64,000 nucleotides of DNA from Streptomyces sp. NBC_00620 (lineage in GTDB: Bacteria > Actinomycetota > Actinomycetes > Streptomycetales > Streptomycetaceae): NCBI RefSeq assembly GCF_026341825.1, contig NZ_JAPENY010000002.1, positions 558,001 to 622,000 on the forward strand. Direction: 5' to 3'. This document shows, piece after piece, positions 8,221 through 15,774 of the stretch. The notes beneath the pieces are model-generated. The model was not told the DNA's origin. It did no database searches and saw nothing but the letters and a program-made list of their open reading frames with translations. How positions within the stretch are numbered: position 1 is the stretch's first letter; each line of letters begins with the position of its first letter. The position numbers and the translations under genes were made by a program.

Positions 8221-8255
8221 ACCGTCTGGACAAAAAAAGTTTTCGGTGAGACGGT
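8221..8255. promoter_or_regulatory. Inverted repeat in front of the ArsR-type gene
   Basis: ACCGTCT (8221-8227) and AGACGGT (8249-8255) form a perfect 7-bp inverted repeat spanning an A-tract (AAAAAAAGTTTT), which is rare in this genome. It ends 6 bases before the ATG of the winged-helix regulator. It could be the autoregulatory operator or an RNA hairpin over the ribosome site GGTGGAG. Confidence 0.45.
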
Positions 8256-8261
8256 GGAGTC

Positions 8262-8909
8262 ATGTTGGACGTGACCGTGATCGAGGACGCAGAGGCCGCC
8301 GCCGTCTCGCTGGACCCGATAAGGGCCAGACTGCTGTCGGAGCTGGCCGCAGGGCCCGCTTCGGCCGCCATGCTGGCCGGCAAGGTCGGGCTGCCCCGGC
8401 AGAAGGTGAACTACCACCTCAAGACGCTGGAGCGGCACGGTCTTGTCGAGCTGGCGGGCGAGCGCCGCAAGGGCAATGTCACCGAGCGGCTGATGCGCGC
8501 GACCGCCGCGTCGTACGTCATCTCGCCGCTCGCGCTGGCCGCCGTACGGCCCGATCCGGACCGCTTCCGGGACCAGCTGTCCGCCCGCTGGCTGCTCGCG
8601 CTCGGCGCCCGGCTGGTGGGGGACGTCGGTTCGCTGATCACCGGCGCGGCGAAGGCCCGCAAGGGGCTCGCCACGTACGCGCTCGACGGCGAGGTGACGT
8701 TCGGCTCGGCAGCCGACCGCGCCGCGTTCATCGAGGAGCTGACAGCGGGTGTCAGCGGGCTGATCCGCAAGTACGACGCCCCCGACGCCGAGGGCGGCCG
8801 GAGCCACCGGATCGTCGTCGCGGTTCATCCCACGGTTCGCCCCAAGGCCGAACAGGGGACCCCAGCAGCCGAATTGCCCATCAGCACCGACGTCAGTACC
8901 GAGGAGTGA
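8262..8909 (+). CDS. Winged helix-turn-helix (ArsR-type) regulator
   Basis: 215 residues. The N-terminal winged helix (about 15-75) has the typical ArsR order: LDPIRARLLSELAAGPASAA, then recognition helix LPRQKVNYHLKTLERHGLVE. The C-terminal part has no metal-binding Cys motif, so ligand sensing is not of the classical metal type. The next gene starts 5 bases after the stop and encodes an SRPBCC (AHSA1-type) protein. ArsR-SRPBCC pairs are very common in actinobacteria; the SRPBCC protein probably binds or acts on a hydrophobic ligand under control of this regulator. The inverted repeat at 8221-8255 is the likely operator. Confidence 0.88.
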   Translation: MLDVTVIEDAEAAAVSLDPIRARLLSELAAGPASAAMLAGKVGLPRQKVNYHLKTLERHGLVELAGERRKGNVTERLMRATAASYVISPLALAAVRPDPDRFRDQLSARWLLALGARLVGDVGSLITGAAKARKGLATYALDGEVTFGSAADRAAFIEELTAGVSGLIRKYDAPDAEGGRSHRIVVAVHPTVRPKAEQGTPAAELPISTDVSTEE

Positions 8910-8914
8910 CCACC

Positions 8915-9652
8915 ATGTCCAAGGAATTCGAGAGCGCCCACGAGATCGAGGTCGACGCCACGCCGGAGCAGGTGTGGGACGCGATCACCGAAGGCGTCGG
9001 CGGCTGGCTGTGGCCGATGGAGGCGCCCGAGCCGCGCGAGGGCGGCAGCGGCCCCTTCGGGTCCACGATCACGGTCTGGGACCCGCCGCACCGCTACACG
9101 AACCGCGTCCAGGACGTCGAAGGCATCTCCGAGCAGACCCTCAACCAGCTCGACTACACCATCGAGCCGCGCGAGGGCGGCCGCCGGGCCTGGGTGCGCT
9201 ATGTGCACAGCGGCATCTTCGTCGACGACTGGGACAGCCAGTACGACGGTGCGAACAAGCACAACGCCTTCTATCTGCACACCATGGGCGAGTACGTGAC
9301 GCACTTCCGTGGCCGCCCGCTCACGTTCGCCATGTTCGATGGACCCGAGGCGTCCAAGGCGTCCGACGCCTTCACCGCCGTAGGCCGTGCGCTCGGCCTC
9401 GCGGACGACACCGCCGAGGGTGCGCGTGTGCAGGCCCGTGGGCCCGAGGGCGAGCTCCTCGACGCCGTACTCGACTACCGCAACCCGTACTTCATCGGAC
9501 TGCGCACCGACGACGCCCTCATCCGCTTCTTCGGACGCAACCACTGGGGCGCGCCGGTGGGCATCAGCGTCCACGACTTCGCGCCCGACGCCGACGGCAA
9601 GCGCAACGAAGCCGCCTGGCAGGGCTGGCTGAACGGTGTCTTCGCCGCGTGA
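8915..9652 (+). CDS. SRPBCC / AHSA1-type ligand-binding protein
   Basis: 245 residues from the ATG at 8915 (MSKEFESAHEIEVDATPEQV). It has the START-like helix-grip opening (HEIEVDATPEQVWDAITEGV) and an activator-of-Hsp90-type continuation, then an extra C-terminal segment of about 90 residues with RNHWGAPVGISVHDF. It probably binds a small hydrophobic molecule; no catalytic residues can be named. Coupled to the ArsR regulator upstream (5-base gap) and followed by a terminator shared with the convergent nuclease gene. The frame is open far upstream, but that region is the regulator gene in another frame. Confidence 0.85.
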   Translation: MSKEFESAHEIEVDATPEQVWDAITEGVGGWLWPMEAPEPREGGSGPFGSTITVWDPPHRYTNRVQDVEGISEQTLNQLDYTIEPREGGRRAWVRYVHSGIFVDDWDSQYDGANKHNAFYLHTMGEYVTHFRGRPLTFAMFDGPEASKASDAFTAVGRALGLADDTAEGARVQARGPEGELLDAVLDYRNPYFIGLRTDDALIRFFGRNHWGAPVGISVHDFAPDADGKRNEAAWQGWLNGVFAA

Positions 9653-9680
9653 ACCCGGGCCCTGATCCCGGGCATGGGAC

Positions 9681-9713
9681 GAGCCCGGCCCCCCGGACGA
9701 CGGGGCCGGGCTC
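9681..9713. terminator. Bidirectional terminator between convergent genes
   Basis: A 12-bp perfect stem (GAGCCCGGCCCC 9681-9692, GGGGCCGGGCTC 9702-9713) with a 9-base loop lies between the SRPBCC gene and the convergent nuclease gene and can serve both. Confidence 0.8.
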
Positions 9714-9727
9714 ATCCGTACACAGGG

Positions 9728-11554
9728 TTACGGCTTGAACCGCAGCACCTGCGGGTCGTGGTCGCTGATCTGGTCGTTGAACTCCGAGTTGATGTGCACG
9801 CTGTCGTACTCGAAGTCGCAGCCCTTGTAGATCGAGGGGCTGACCAGGATCTGGTCCAGGACCTGGCTGTTGCCCTGGTAGTCGTACGTGTAACGCTCGC
9901 TCTTGGGCAGCGACTTGATCGCCGACCAGAGCGCGCCGTCGTCCTCCAGGAGCTTCGTCGTGCCGGAGAACTCGAAGTCGTTGATGTCGCCGAGAGTGAC
10001 GACGTCCGCGTTCTTCTGAGTCGCGAGGATCTCCTTGACGAAGGTGTTCACCGCGGTTGCCTGGAGGTGACGCTGGGTCTCCGAGCTGCGCGCCGGCGGC
10101 TGGTACTGCGAGGTCAGACCCTGGTCGCCGCCCTTCGACGCGAAGTGGTTGGCGATCACGAAGACCGTCTTGCCGCGGAAGACGAACTCGCCCGCGAGCG
10201 GCTTGCGGCTGGTCGTCCAGGCCGTGTTGGCCGGGTCGATGCGGCCGGGGGAGGCCGTGAGGGCCGCCTTGCCGTTCACCTTCGTGACGCCCACGGCGGT
10301 GGTCGTGTCGCCGCCCGCGCGGTCCGTGAAGGAGACCCGCTCGGGGTTGAACAGGAACACCTGGCGGATGTTGCCGCCGGGCTCGCCGCCGTCCTTGTTG
10401 TTCTCCGGGTCGATGGAGCGCCAGTCGTACGCCGGGCCGCCCGCCGCGACGATCGCGTCGATCAGCTTCTGTACGGTCTGGTCGGCGGCGACCGTGCCGT
10501 CGTTGGTGGCGCCGTTGTTGTCCTGGATCTCCTCCAGGGACAGGATGTCGGGCGACCTCAGGTTGTTCACGATCGCGGACGCGTGGGCCGCGAAGGACGC
10601 GTCGCCCGGGTCCAGGTTCTCGACGTTGTACGTCGCCACGGCCAGCTCGCTCCGCGACTGCTTCTGCGTCGTCTCGCGCTCCAGGCCGCCTGCCTCCAGG
10701 GCGCCGATCTGGTTGGCGACGAGGGTGTAACCGCCGAACTGGTTGTAGTCGAGCGGGCCCGCGGTGGTGCCCGTGAGCTCGTCGCCCACGTTCGCGGTCG
10801 GGAAGTCGGCGGTCGCGCCGAGCGACTGGATCTGCAGGCGTCCGGTGTTCTGCGAGGTGTACGAGCCGTACACCGTGCCGCCGCGGCGGTTGGCGTTCTC
10901 GTGCGGCTTCACCGTGACCCACAGCTCGGTGTACGGGTCGGTCGCGGTGACCACGCGGGCGTCGGAGACCTGGACGTTCATGCCCTCCAGGGACTCGTAG
11001 TAGTCCAGGGCGTACTTCTTCGGCTCCAGGGTGAGGCCGTTGACCGAGCCGCCCGCCGCCGTGTCACCGGCGGCGGTGTAGACGCCCGGGACCGACTTGG
11101 CGTTCACGACCGTGGCGGCCGGGACGGCGTTCCCGCTGGAGAGCACGGTCACCACCGGCTTGGTGATCTCCGTGATCGTCTGGTTGCCGGACGAGGAGCC
11201 GCCCGGGACGTACTCCGAGATCGTGCCCGACACCGTGACCGAGTCGCCGAGGGCGACCTTCGGGACGGAGCTGGTGAAGACGAAGACGCCCTCGCTGGTG
11301 GCCGGGTTGTCGTCCGCGTTCGGGTCCTGGATCCAGAAACCGCGCGACGAGCCGTAGGTGCGCACGCCGGTGACGATGCCCGCCACGTCCGTGACCGCCT
11401 GGCCCGCGTACGGGGAGATCCGGGTGGTGCCCTGGATGTCGCGAATATGAATGGTGTCCGCGTGGGCCGGTGTGGTGAGCACCACGGCGGAGACGGTGGA
11501 ACAGACCGCGGCGACGGTCAGCGCGCCTATGCGCGCGGTTCTCTTGCTCGGCAA
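9728..11554 (-). CDS. Secreted endonuclease/exonuclease/phosphatase-family nuclease
   Basis: 608 residues with a Sec signal peptide ending AHA-DT near residue 32. Residues about 35-290 form an OB/LTD-like region (IRDIQGTTRISPYAGQAVTD, VFVFTSSVPKVALGDSVTVS). Residues about 300-608 are an EEP catalytic domain with all expected motifs: ATYNVENLDP, LSLEEIQDNNG (metal-binding Glu), IANHFASKGGD (His), LGDINDFEF (Asp/Asn) and ISDHDPQVL (Asp-His pair). This matches extracellular nucleases of the ExeM/NucH type that digest DNA outside the cell. A PHO-box-like repeat and a long inverted repeat lie upstream, so it may be induced by phosphate starvation to salvage DNA phosphate. Confidence 0.88.
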   Translation of the reverse strand: MPSKRTARIGALTVAAVCSTVSAVVLTTPAHADTIHIRDIQGTTRISPYAGQAVTDVAGIVTGVRTYGSSRGFWIQDPNADDNPATSEGVFVFTSSVPKVALGDSVTVSGTISEYVPGGSSSGNQTITEITKPVVTVLSSGNAVPAATVVNAKSVPGVYTAAGDTAAGGSVNGLTLEPKKYALDYYESLEGMNVQVSDARVVTATDPYTELWVTVKPHENANRRGGTVYGSYTSQNTGRLQIQSLGATADFPTANVGDELTGTTAGPLDYNQFGGYTLVANQIGALEAGGLERETTQKQSRSELAVATYNVENLDPGDASFAAHASAIVNNLRSPDILSLEEIQDNNGATNDGTVAADQTVQKLIDAIVAAGGPAYDWRSIDPENNKDGGEPGGNIRQVFLFNPERVSFTDRAGGDTTTAVGVTKVNGKAALTASPGRIDPANTAWTTSRKPLAGEFVFRGKTVFVIANHFASKGGDQGLTSQYQPPARSSETQRHLQATAVNTFVKEILATQKNADVVTLGDINDFEFSGTTKLLEDDGALWSAIKSLPKSERYTYDYQGNSQVLDQILVSPSIYKGCDFEYDSVHINSEFNDQISDHDPQVLRFKP

Positions 11555-11633
11555 GGGAATCCCTCCGGGGACGTACTTGGGCGCCGGGACGAGGGTGGAG
11601 CGGTGGGGGAGCGCGGGCCTGCGTGGGGCTGGT

Positions 11634-11685
11634 GACGCGCGTAGAAGCAGGTGTGGCTGGCGACCGTCGTACTTCTACGCGCGTC
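11634..11685. promoter_or_regulatory. 14-bp inverted repeat with ACGCGCGTAGAA motif
   Basis: GACGCGCGTAGAAG (11634-11647) and CTTCTACGCGCGTC (11672-11685) are perfect reverse complements, 24 bases apart. They lie 80-131 bases upstream of the nuclease start. The same 12-base core ACGCGCGTAGAA occurs just upstream of the secreted acid phosphatase at 53568. It is a candidate binding site or promoter element shared by secreted phosphoesterase genes. The rest of the 391-base gap 11555-11945 holds the PHO-like repeat and nothing else I can support. Confidence 0.55.
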
Positions 11686-11720
11686 AATCTCGTGCGTGGG
11701 CGGGGGAGTTGTCAAGGTTT

Positions 11721-11753
11721 CAGCGGTGTACGGCGCCTGTCAGGGACATGAAC
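11721..11753 (-). promoter_or_regulatory. Possible PHO box upstream of the nuclease
   Basis: Read on the minus strand, three contiguous 11-base units GTTCATGTCCC, TGACAGGCGCC and GTACACCGCTG follow each other in phase. PhoP of Streptomyces binds 11-base direct repeats of the GTTCACCCGGC type. The first unit fits well, the third moderately, the second poorly. Confidence 0.4.
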
Positions 11754-11945
11754 CGGGCGGCATGGGTGGAAATCCGTCTAGGCTGAGCCGTTGGTGCGGC
11801 GCTTGTGCTGCCGGTGTTGCTTGGATGGCTTGCGCCGGTTCCGTTGCGCGGTGGCATCGCCTGCTCGCGCAGCCGGGTCGGCATTACTTGCCCGCGCCGC
11901 CTGCCCGCACCGTATGTCCTGCTTGTCCGGAGGAGAACCCAGCTG

Positions 11946-13379
11946 ATGTCAGACAGCTCCCCCTTGCCGCCGGTGCGGCTGCACTCCGAAGCGGAGCTGG
12001 CGCGGGAAGCGCTCGCCGCGCCGCTGCTCTCCCGCGCCGCACGCCTGGCCCGCTGGGCCGGTCCGGACACCCGGGTCGGCGCGGGCGGCGAACTCGCCGA
12101 GGAACAGCTTCCGGAGGCCGCGGCCGAACTCGGTCTCGACGGCGACGAAGCGGCCGCGTACGCCAGTGAGGCCTGGCGGGTGGCCGTGGACATCGGGCTC
12201 ATCGAGATCGTGGACGAGGAGGAGGGCACGGTCACCGCGGGCGAGGACCTCGCGCTGCTCACCTCCGGGGCCCCGCAGGACGTCCTCGGAGTGTGGCTGG
12301 GCGCGCTGGACACGGTGCTGGCCGACGCCAGCGTGCCCGACCTCGACGATCTCGTCGGCGCGATGGCGGACGGCGGGGAGGTCGACCTCTCCTCCCTGGA
12401 CTGGGATCCGGAGGCGGAGGCCGAGTTCCTCGACGGGGTGCTCGGCAACCTGTACCTGCTCACCGTGGGCGAGGAGGCGCCCGACGAGGGTCCGGTGCCG
12501 CTGCCCGCCCTCGCCGCGTCGATGATCGTGCCCGACGACATGGGGGAGCCGACCAACGACGTCCTGGAGCAGGTGTCGGACGCGATGATGCGGCTCGACG
12601 ACCAGTTCCGGCTCCTGGAGCCCATCGGGATCGTCGACTTCCAGCCGGTCGACGAGGCGCTGATGGCGGAACCCGACGAGGAGTCCGCGGAGCCGGCGGC
12701 CTTCGACGACACGGACGTCACGCGGTACGGGATGGTACGGCTGACTCCGCTCGGCCTGTACGGGATCCGGGCGCGGCTCCTCGAGGCGGGGATCTCCGCC
12801 CCCGCGGTCGGGGACCTGGCCGACAAGGGGGCCGACGCGCTCCTCGACGGCACCTCCGCCTTCCCGCCGGCCGCGGCACAGGCCGAGACCGAGCAGTGGC
12901 TCGCCAGGCGTGAACCCCTGCCCGCCGCACGGGAGTTGCTCGCCGCGGCCCGTGGAGCGGACGCCGGGGCGCCGCTGCGCCGCCTCCGCTGTCAGCAGGC
13001 GCTCTCCCTCGTCGGCACGGAGGCGGAGCCGGCCCTCCGCGAAGTCCTCGACGACGCCGAGCTGGGCGGGCTCGCGCGGGTCTGGCTGAGCGAGCACGGG
13101 GCGGCCGACGTGCCCGTTCCGTCCGAGGCGATGGTCTTCTGGCTCACCATCGACACCCTGGCCGCGCAGCTCGCGGCCGAGGGCAACTCGGCCGAACTGC
13201 AAGCCCTCGTGGAGGGTCTCGCCCAGCAGCACAGCGGCTTCTTCGCCGCGGCCTGGCGGGTCGAGCACCCGGCCACGCCGGACGTGCTGGAGGCGATGGG
13301 ACGGCTGCACCCGGACAAGAAGGTGGCCAAGGAGGCTCGCAAGGCGGCGTTCAAGGCGCGGTCGCAGCAAGGGGGTTGA
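11946..13379 (+). CDS. Conserved hypothetical protein, 477 residues
   Basis: Starts MSDSSPLPPVRLHSEAELAR behind a good ribosome site (GGAGGAGA); the open frame back to 11805 is not needed. The protein is soluble, strongly acidic and Ala/Glu/Leu-rich, without signal or membrane segments. Pieces such as VAVDIGLIEIVDEEEGTVTA and DDTDVTRYGMVRLTPLGLYG look like winged-helix units, and the C-terminal third (ALSLVGTEAEPALREVLDDA) has HEAT-like helical repeats. I do not recognise a characterised family. It is monocistronic, followed by a strong terminator. Confidence 0.75.
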   Translation: MSDSSPLPPVRLHSEAELAREALAAPLLSRAARLARWAGPDTRVGAGGELAEEQLPEAAAELGLDGDEAAAYASEAWRVAVDIGLIEIVDEEEGTVTAGEDLALLTSGAPQDVLGVWLGALDTVLADASVPDLDDLVGAMADGGEVDLSSLDWDPEAEAEFLDGVLGNLYLLTVGEEAPDEGPVPLPALAASMIVPDDMGEPTNDVLEQVSDAMMRLDDQFRLLEPIGIVDFQPVDEALMAEPDEESAEPAAFDDTDVTRYGMVRLTPLGLYGIRARLLEAGISAPAVGDLADKGADALLDGTSAFPPAAAQAETEQWLARREPLPAARELLAAARGADAGAPLRRLRCQQALSLVGTEAEPALREVLDDAELGGLARVWLSEHGAADVPVPSEAMVFWLTIDTLAAQLAAEGNSAELQALVEGLAQQHSGFFAAAWRVEHPATPDVLEAMGRLHPDKKVAKEARKAAFKARSQQGG

Positions 13380-13409
13380 GGGCGCGGCGCGGGTTGCGGG
13401 CGCGACGCC

Positions 13410-13438
13410 GCGGCGGGGGCAAGGTTTGCCCCCGCCGC
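13410..13438. terminator. Terminator with 13-bp stem
   Basis: GCGGCGGGGGCAA (13410-13422) pairs perfectly with TTGCCCCCGCCGC (13426-13438), with a 3-base loop. It lies 30 bases after the stop at 13379 and between convergent genes. Confidence 0.8.
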
Positions 13439-13473
13439 TCTATGCGTCAGGTCAATCCGTAGTGAGTGATGCG

Positions 13474-13494
13474 TCAGCCGTCAGCCGTCAGCCG
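13474..13494. repeat. Three tandem TCAGCCG heptamers
   Basis: TCAGCCG is repeated three times without spacing, followed by decayed copies up to about 13520. A short simple repeat in the gap between convergent genes; no function can be assigned. Confidence 0.6.
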
Positions 13495-13515
13495 TCGTAC
13501 GGCAGCCGTCATCCG

Positions 13516-13962
13516 TCAGCACTGGTAGCGCGTCGTGTGCTTGAACGACGATGACGCGCCGTCGAAGCCGTATGTGCCGCGGTAGGCCGACGGGTTCTGG
13601 AACTCGCCGACGATGGTGATGGTCGTGGCACAGGAACCCTGGCCCGTGCGCTTCGCGTCGAGGCGAATCGTTTCGCCTATGAAGCCGCCGGTCAGGTCCC
13701 AAGGAGCGCCGCAGATGCCGGAGGAGATCTTGCCGCCGGTCACCACGTGCGGGTATGTGTTGGGGTTGTACTGCACCTCGATGGCGAAGGTGACCGCCCC
13801 GTTGTGCAGCTCCAGCTTGGCGTCCGTGGAGACCGCCTCGGCGGACAGATCGCGCTGCGCGGCGAACGCCTCGTCGCGCGTCTTGACCTCCGCGCCCTGC
13901 GCGTTGTGGAAGCGGCGCTCGGAGCCGGCCTGGCTCTTCGACCGCTTTGCCTGCGTGGTCAT
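13516..13962 (-). CDS. 148-residue protein of unknown function, last gene of the protease unit
   Basis: Starts MTTQAKRSKSQAGSERRFHN with ribosome site GAGGGAA. After a basic, disordered head of about 35 residues comes a beta-rich region (AKLELHNGAVTFAIEVQYNP, GGFIGETIRLDAKRTGQGSC, ATTITIVGEFQNPSAYRGTY). Three cysteines (SGICGA, GQGSC, final RYQC) could form disulfides, yet there is no signal peptide. It sits 37 bases after the protease gene, so it is probably co-transcribed with it and might be a substrate, inhibitor or effector. I do not recognise the family; the fold guess is a beta-sandwich. Confidence 0.65.
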   Translation of the reverse strand: MTTQAKRSKSQAGSERRFHNAQGAEVKTRDEAFAAQRDLSAEAVSTDAKLELHNGAVTFAIEVQYNPNTYPHVVTGGKISSGICGAPWDLTGGFIGETIRLDAKRTGQGSCATTITIVGEFQNPSAYRGTYGFDGASSSFKHTTRYQC

Positions 13963-13999
13963 GTGAATTCCCTCTTCCCGAACGGGTACTGAGTGACCG

Positions 14000-15160
14000 T
14001 CAGGCCAGCTGCTCGGCGATTTCCACCCGAAGCAGCGCACGGACGTTCTCGATGTGGTTGGTCACGGTCACGACCGAGGAGCCCGCGAACAGCAGCCCGA
14101 GCGCGACGTTGTCGAGGGAGGTCACCAGCGAACCGGAGTCGCCGCCCGCCGAGATGTTCGTCGTGAGGATCTGGTCCCTGAAGCGGGCCGTCCCCGCCGT
14201 GCCGTAGTTGACGTCGATCGTCGCGTCGACCGCCATGATCCGGCCGAAGCTGAGGTTCGTCGTACGGCCGGTCTTCTTCACCAGGTCGCCGACCGCCACA
14301 TTGGACTTGCGGCGCCAGGCGCGCGGCGCACCGCTGAAGTACTGCTCACGGGTGGCGTCCTGGAACTCCACCGAGGCGAGCGCGCAGTCCACCACGTTGC
14401 TGTGGCGCTCCAGCGGGATCTGCGGTGCGAACTGGATCGGGATGAACCGGTCCAGAGTCCCGATGCCGTCCGCCGGGTCCGTGCCGCCGTCGAACACTCC
14501 GGGCTGCAGGATCGCGCTGCCCAGCTGTGCCCGGTTGGAGTCGGCCAGCACGTGGTTGTTGGACAGGATGTAGAACTTCGCCGGTGTGCCGAGCCCGGGA
14601 CCCGGCGGGTCCACGGAGGCGCCCGGCAGGAAGTCGTACACCACGCTGCCCAGCGTGCCCGCCGTCACCCGTACGTTCCCGACCGAGAAACCGGAAGGGG
14701 CCGGGCGCATACGGCGCTTGAGGAGCTGCGGCTCGAACGTGCCGAGTCCGCCGAGCTCTTCCATCAACGGCTGCGAGAGGCCCGCGAGTTGCTCGGCCCT
14801 GCTGCCGTCGGGCTGGTAGGAGGCACCGCGGTCCTCGGAGCGGCCCGAGCCCCTGCGCTGCTGCTGACGCTGCGCGGCGACATGGCCGACCGCGACGACG
14901 TCGGTGGGGGTACCGTCGTCCATCTGGGCGGGGACGACGTCCCGCTCCGGGAGCTGGGACTCCGGAACCTTCTGGGTCACGAACACCAGCACGGCTGCCT
15001 CGCCCGTGGGCTGTCCGTCGATCCACTTCACGCCGTGGCCGAAGCCGACGACGTTGGCCAGCGGCGACTGCGGCCGCAGGAAGTCAGACATTGCTTGCTG
15101 GCGGGAGCTGTCACTCAGCTGACCACCAGTCGGTCCTCGCATCATTTCGGGCTGGCTCAC
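14000..15160 (-). CDS. Trypsin-like serine peptidase with N-terminal alpha/beta domain
   Basis: 386 residues. Residues 33-94 are a small domain (VVGFGHGVKWIDG, AAVLVFVTQKVPESQLPERD, DVVAVGHV) seen in front of Nal1-like bacterial peptidases. A polar linker follows to about 155. The chymotrypsin-fold part has a plausible triad: His203 in LSNNHVLAD, Asp258 in VVDCALASV, Ser342 in ISAGGDSGSLV. There is no signal peptide, so it acts in the cytoplasm or leaves by another route. A separate gene 71 bases upstream encodes only the N-terminal domain. Substrate unknown. Confidence 0.8.
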   Translation of the reverse strand: MSQPEMMRGPTGGQLSDSSRQQAMSDFLRPQSPLANVVGFGHGVKWIDGQPTGEAAVLVFVTQKVPESQLPERDVVPAQMDDGTPTDVVAVGHVAAQRQQQRRGSGRSEDRGASYQPDGSRAEQLAGLSQPLMEELGGLGTFEPQLLKRRMRPAPSGFSVGNVRVTAGTLGSVVYDFLPGASVDPPGPGLGTPAKFYILSNNHVLADSNRAQLGSAILQPGVFDGGTDPADGIGTLDRFIPIQFAPQIPLERHSNVVDCALASVEFQDATREQYFSGAPRAWRRKSNVAVGDLVKKTGRTTNLSFGRIMAVDATIDVNYGTAGTARFRDQILTTNISAGGDSGSLVTSLDNVALGLLFAGSSVVTVTNHIENVRALLRVEIAEQLA

Positions 15161-15231
15161 GCCAGACCACCTCTTCGATTTCGGCTCTGGGTTCCTTACG
15201 AGTCGCGGCGCGGTTGCTCAGCGCCCAGGGC

Positions 15232-15471
15232 TCACAAGTTCTCTTCCTGAGCGTTCACTTCACCGATCGCGAGCACGCGCACCGGAACGCCGTCGAGCTC
15301 GTCCGGAACCACGTCTTCTTGAAGGAGCCGGTCACGGGGCACTTTCCGGGTGACGAAGACGATGATCACGTCCTGTCCCGAGTGCTCGTCCCTCCCGGTG
15401 CCGACTCCGCTCACATTGGCCAGCTTCATGAGCCGGCCTTCGTGGAGGCGTCTTACCCGCTTCGCGTCCAT
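15232..15471 (-). CDS. Stand-alone copy of the peptidase N-terminal domain
   Basis: 79 residues. From the internal Met15 onward (MKLANVSGVGTGRDEHSGQD, VIIVFVTRKVPRDRLLQEDV) it aligns almost end to end with residues 33-94 of the peptidase encoded next: ANVxGxG, a VFVTxKVP strand, L.E.DVVP, and a final V.A.G.V. It has no catalytic residues. The relation suggests a free prodomain-like chaperone, inhibitor or partner for the protease. An alternative start at Met15 (15429) would give 65 residues and match the shared domain exactly; the longer form adds MDAKRVRRLHEGRL. Confidence 0.7.
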   Translation of the reverse strand: MDAKRVRRLHEGRLMKLANVSGVGTGRDEHSGQDVIIVFVTRKVPRDRLLQEDVVPDELDGVPVRVLAIGEVNAQEENL

Positions 15472-15639
15472 CGGGCTTCGCCTCCCCTTCGGGTGGTGTG
15501 CTCTTCCTGTCTATGGCCGGGTGCATCCCGAGTCAAGGCATTCTGAAATGAATCACGAGTTTCATTATGATCCGTGCGTGTTGACCTTGTTTACGAAGAT
15601 TATCCCGCCCCATGGTTTCGAATACAGGGGGTCGGACGG

Positions 15640-15695
15640 GTTCACAGAAGCGGGCCCTCTGAAGTACACCCCTGTTCAACTTCCGTTCAGGCGTG
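15640..15695 (+). promoter_or_regulatory. PHO-box candidate upstream of the PhoX-like gene
   Basis: GTTCAACTTCC (15674-15684) is followed without a gap by GTTCAGGCGTG (15685-15695); a third GTTCACAGAAG lies at 15640-15650, 34 bases upstream of the first. PhoP binds 11-base direct repeats beginning GTTCA, so the adjacent pair fits closely. It lies 80-100 bases before the start at 15775. The 303-base gap 15472-15774 shows nothing else I can support. Confidence 0.65.
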
Positions 15696-15774
15696 GGCGG
15701 GAGCGTGTGGCCGAAACCGAGGTCCGCCACCCCGCCCCCCACGACAGACCCACTCCACCGTCACAGGAGAAAAC

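Noticed and set aside
8183..9652. A 489-residue protein including the SRPBCC domain
   Set aside because: The first 244 codons are an out-of-frame reading of the ArsR gene; the real start is the ATG at 8915.
13474..13494. CRISPR or regulatory array of TCAGCCG
   Set aside because: Three direct heptamers without spacers; a simple slippage repeat. No CRISPR-like array was seen in the window.
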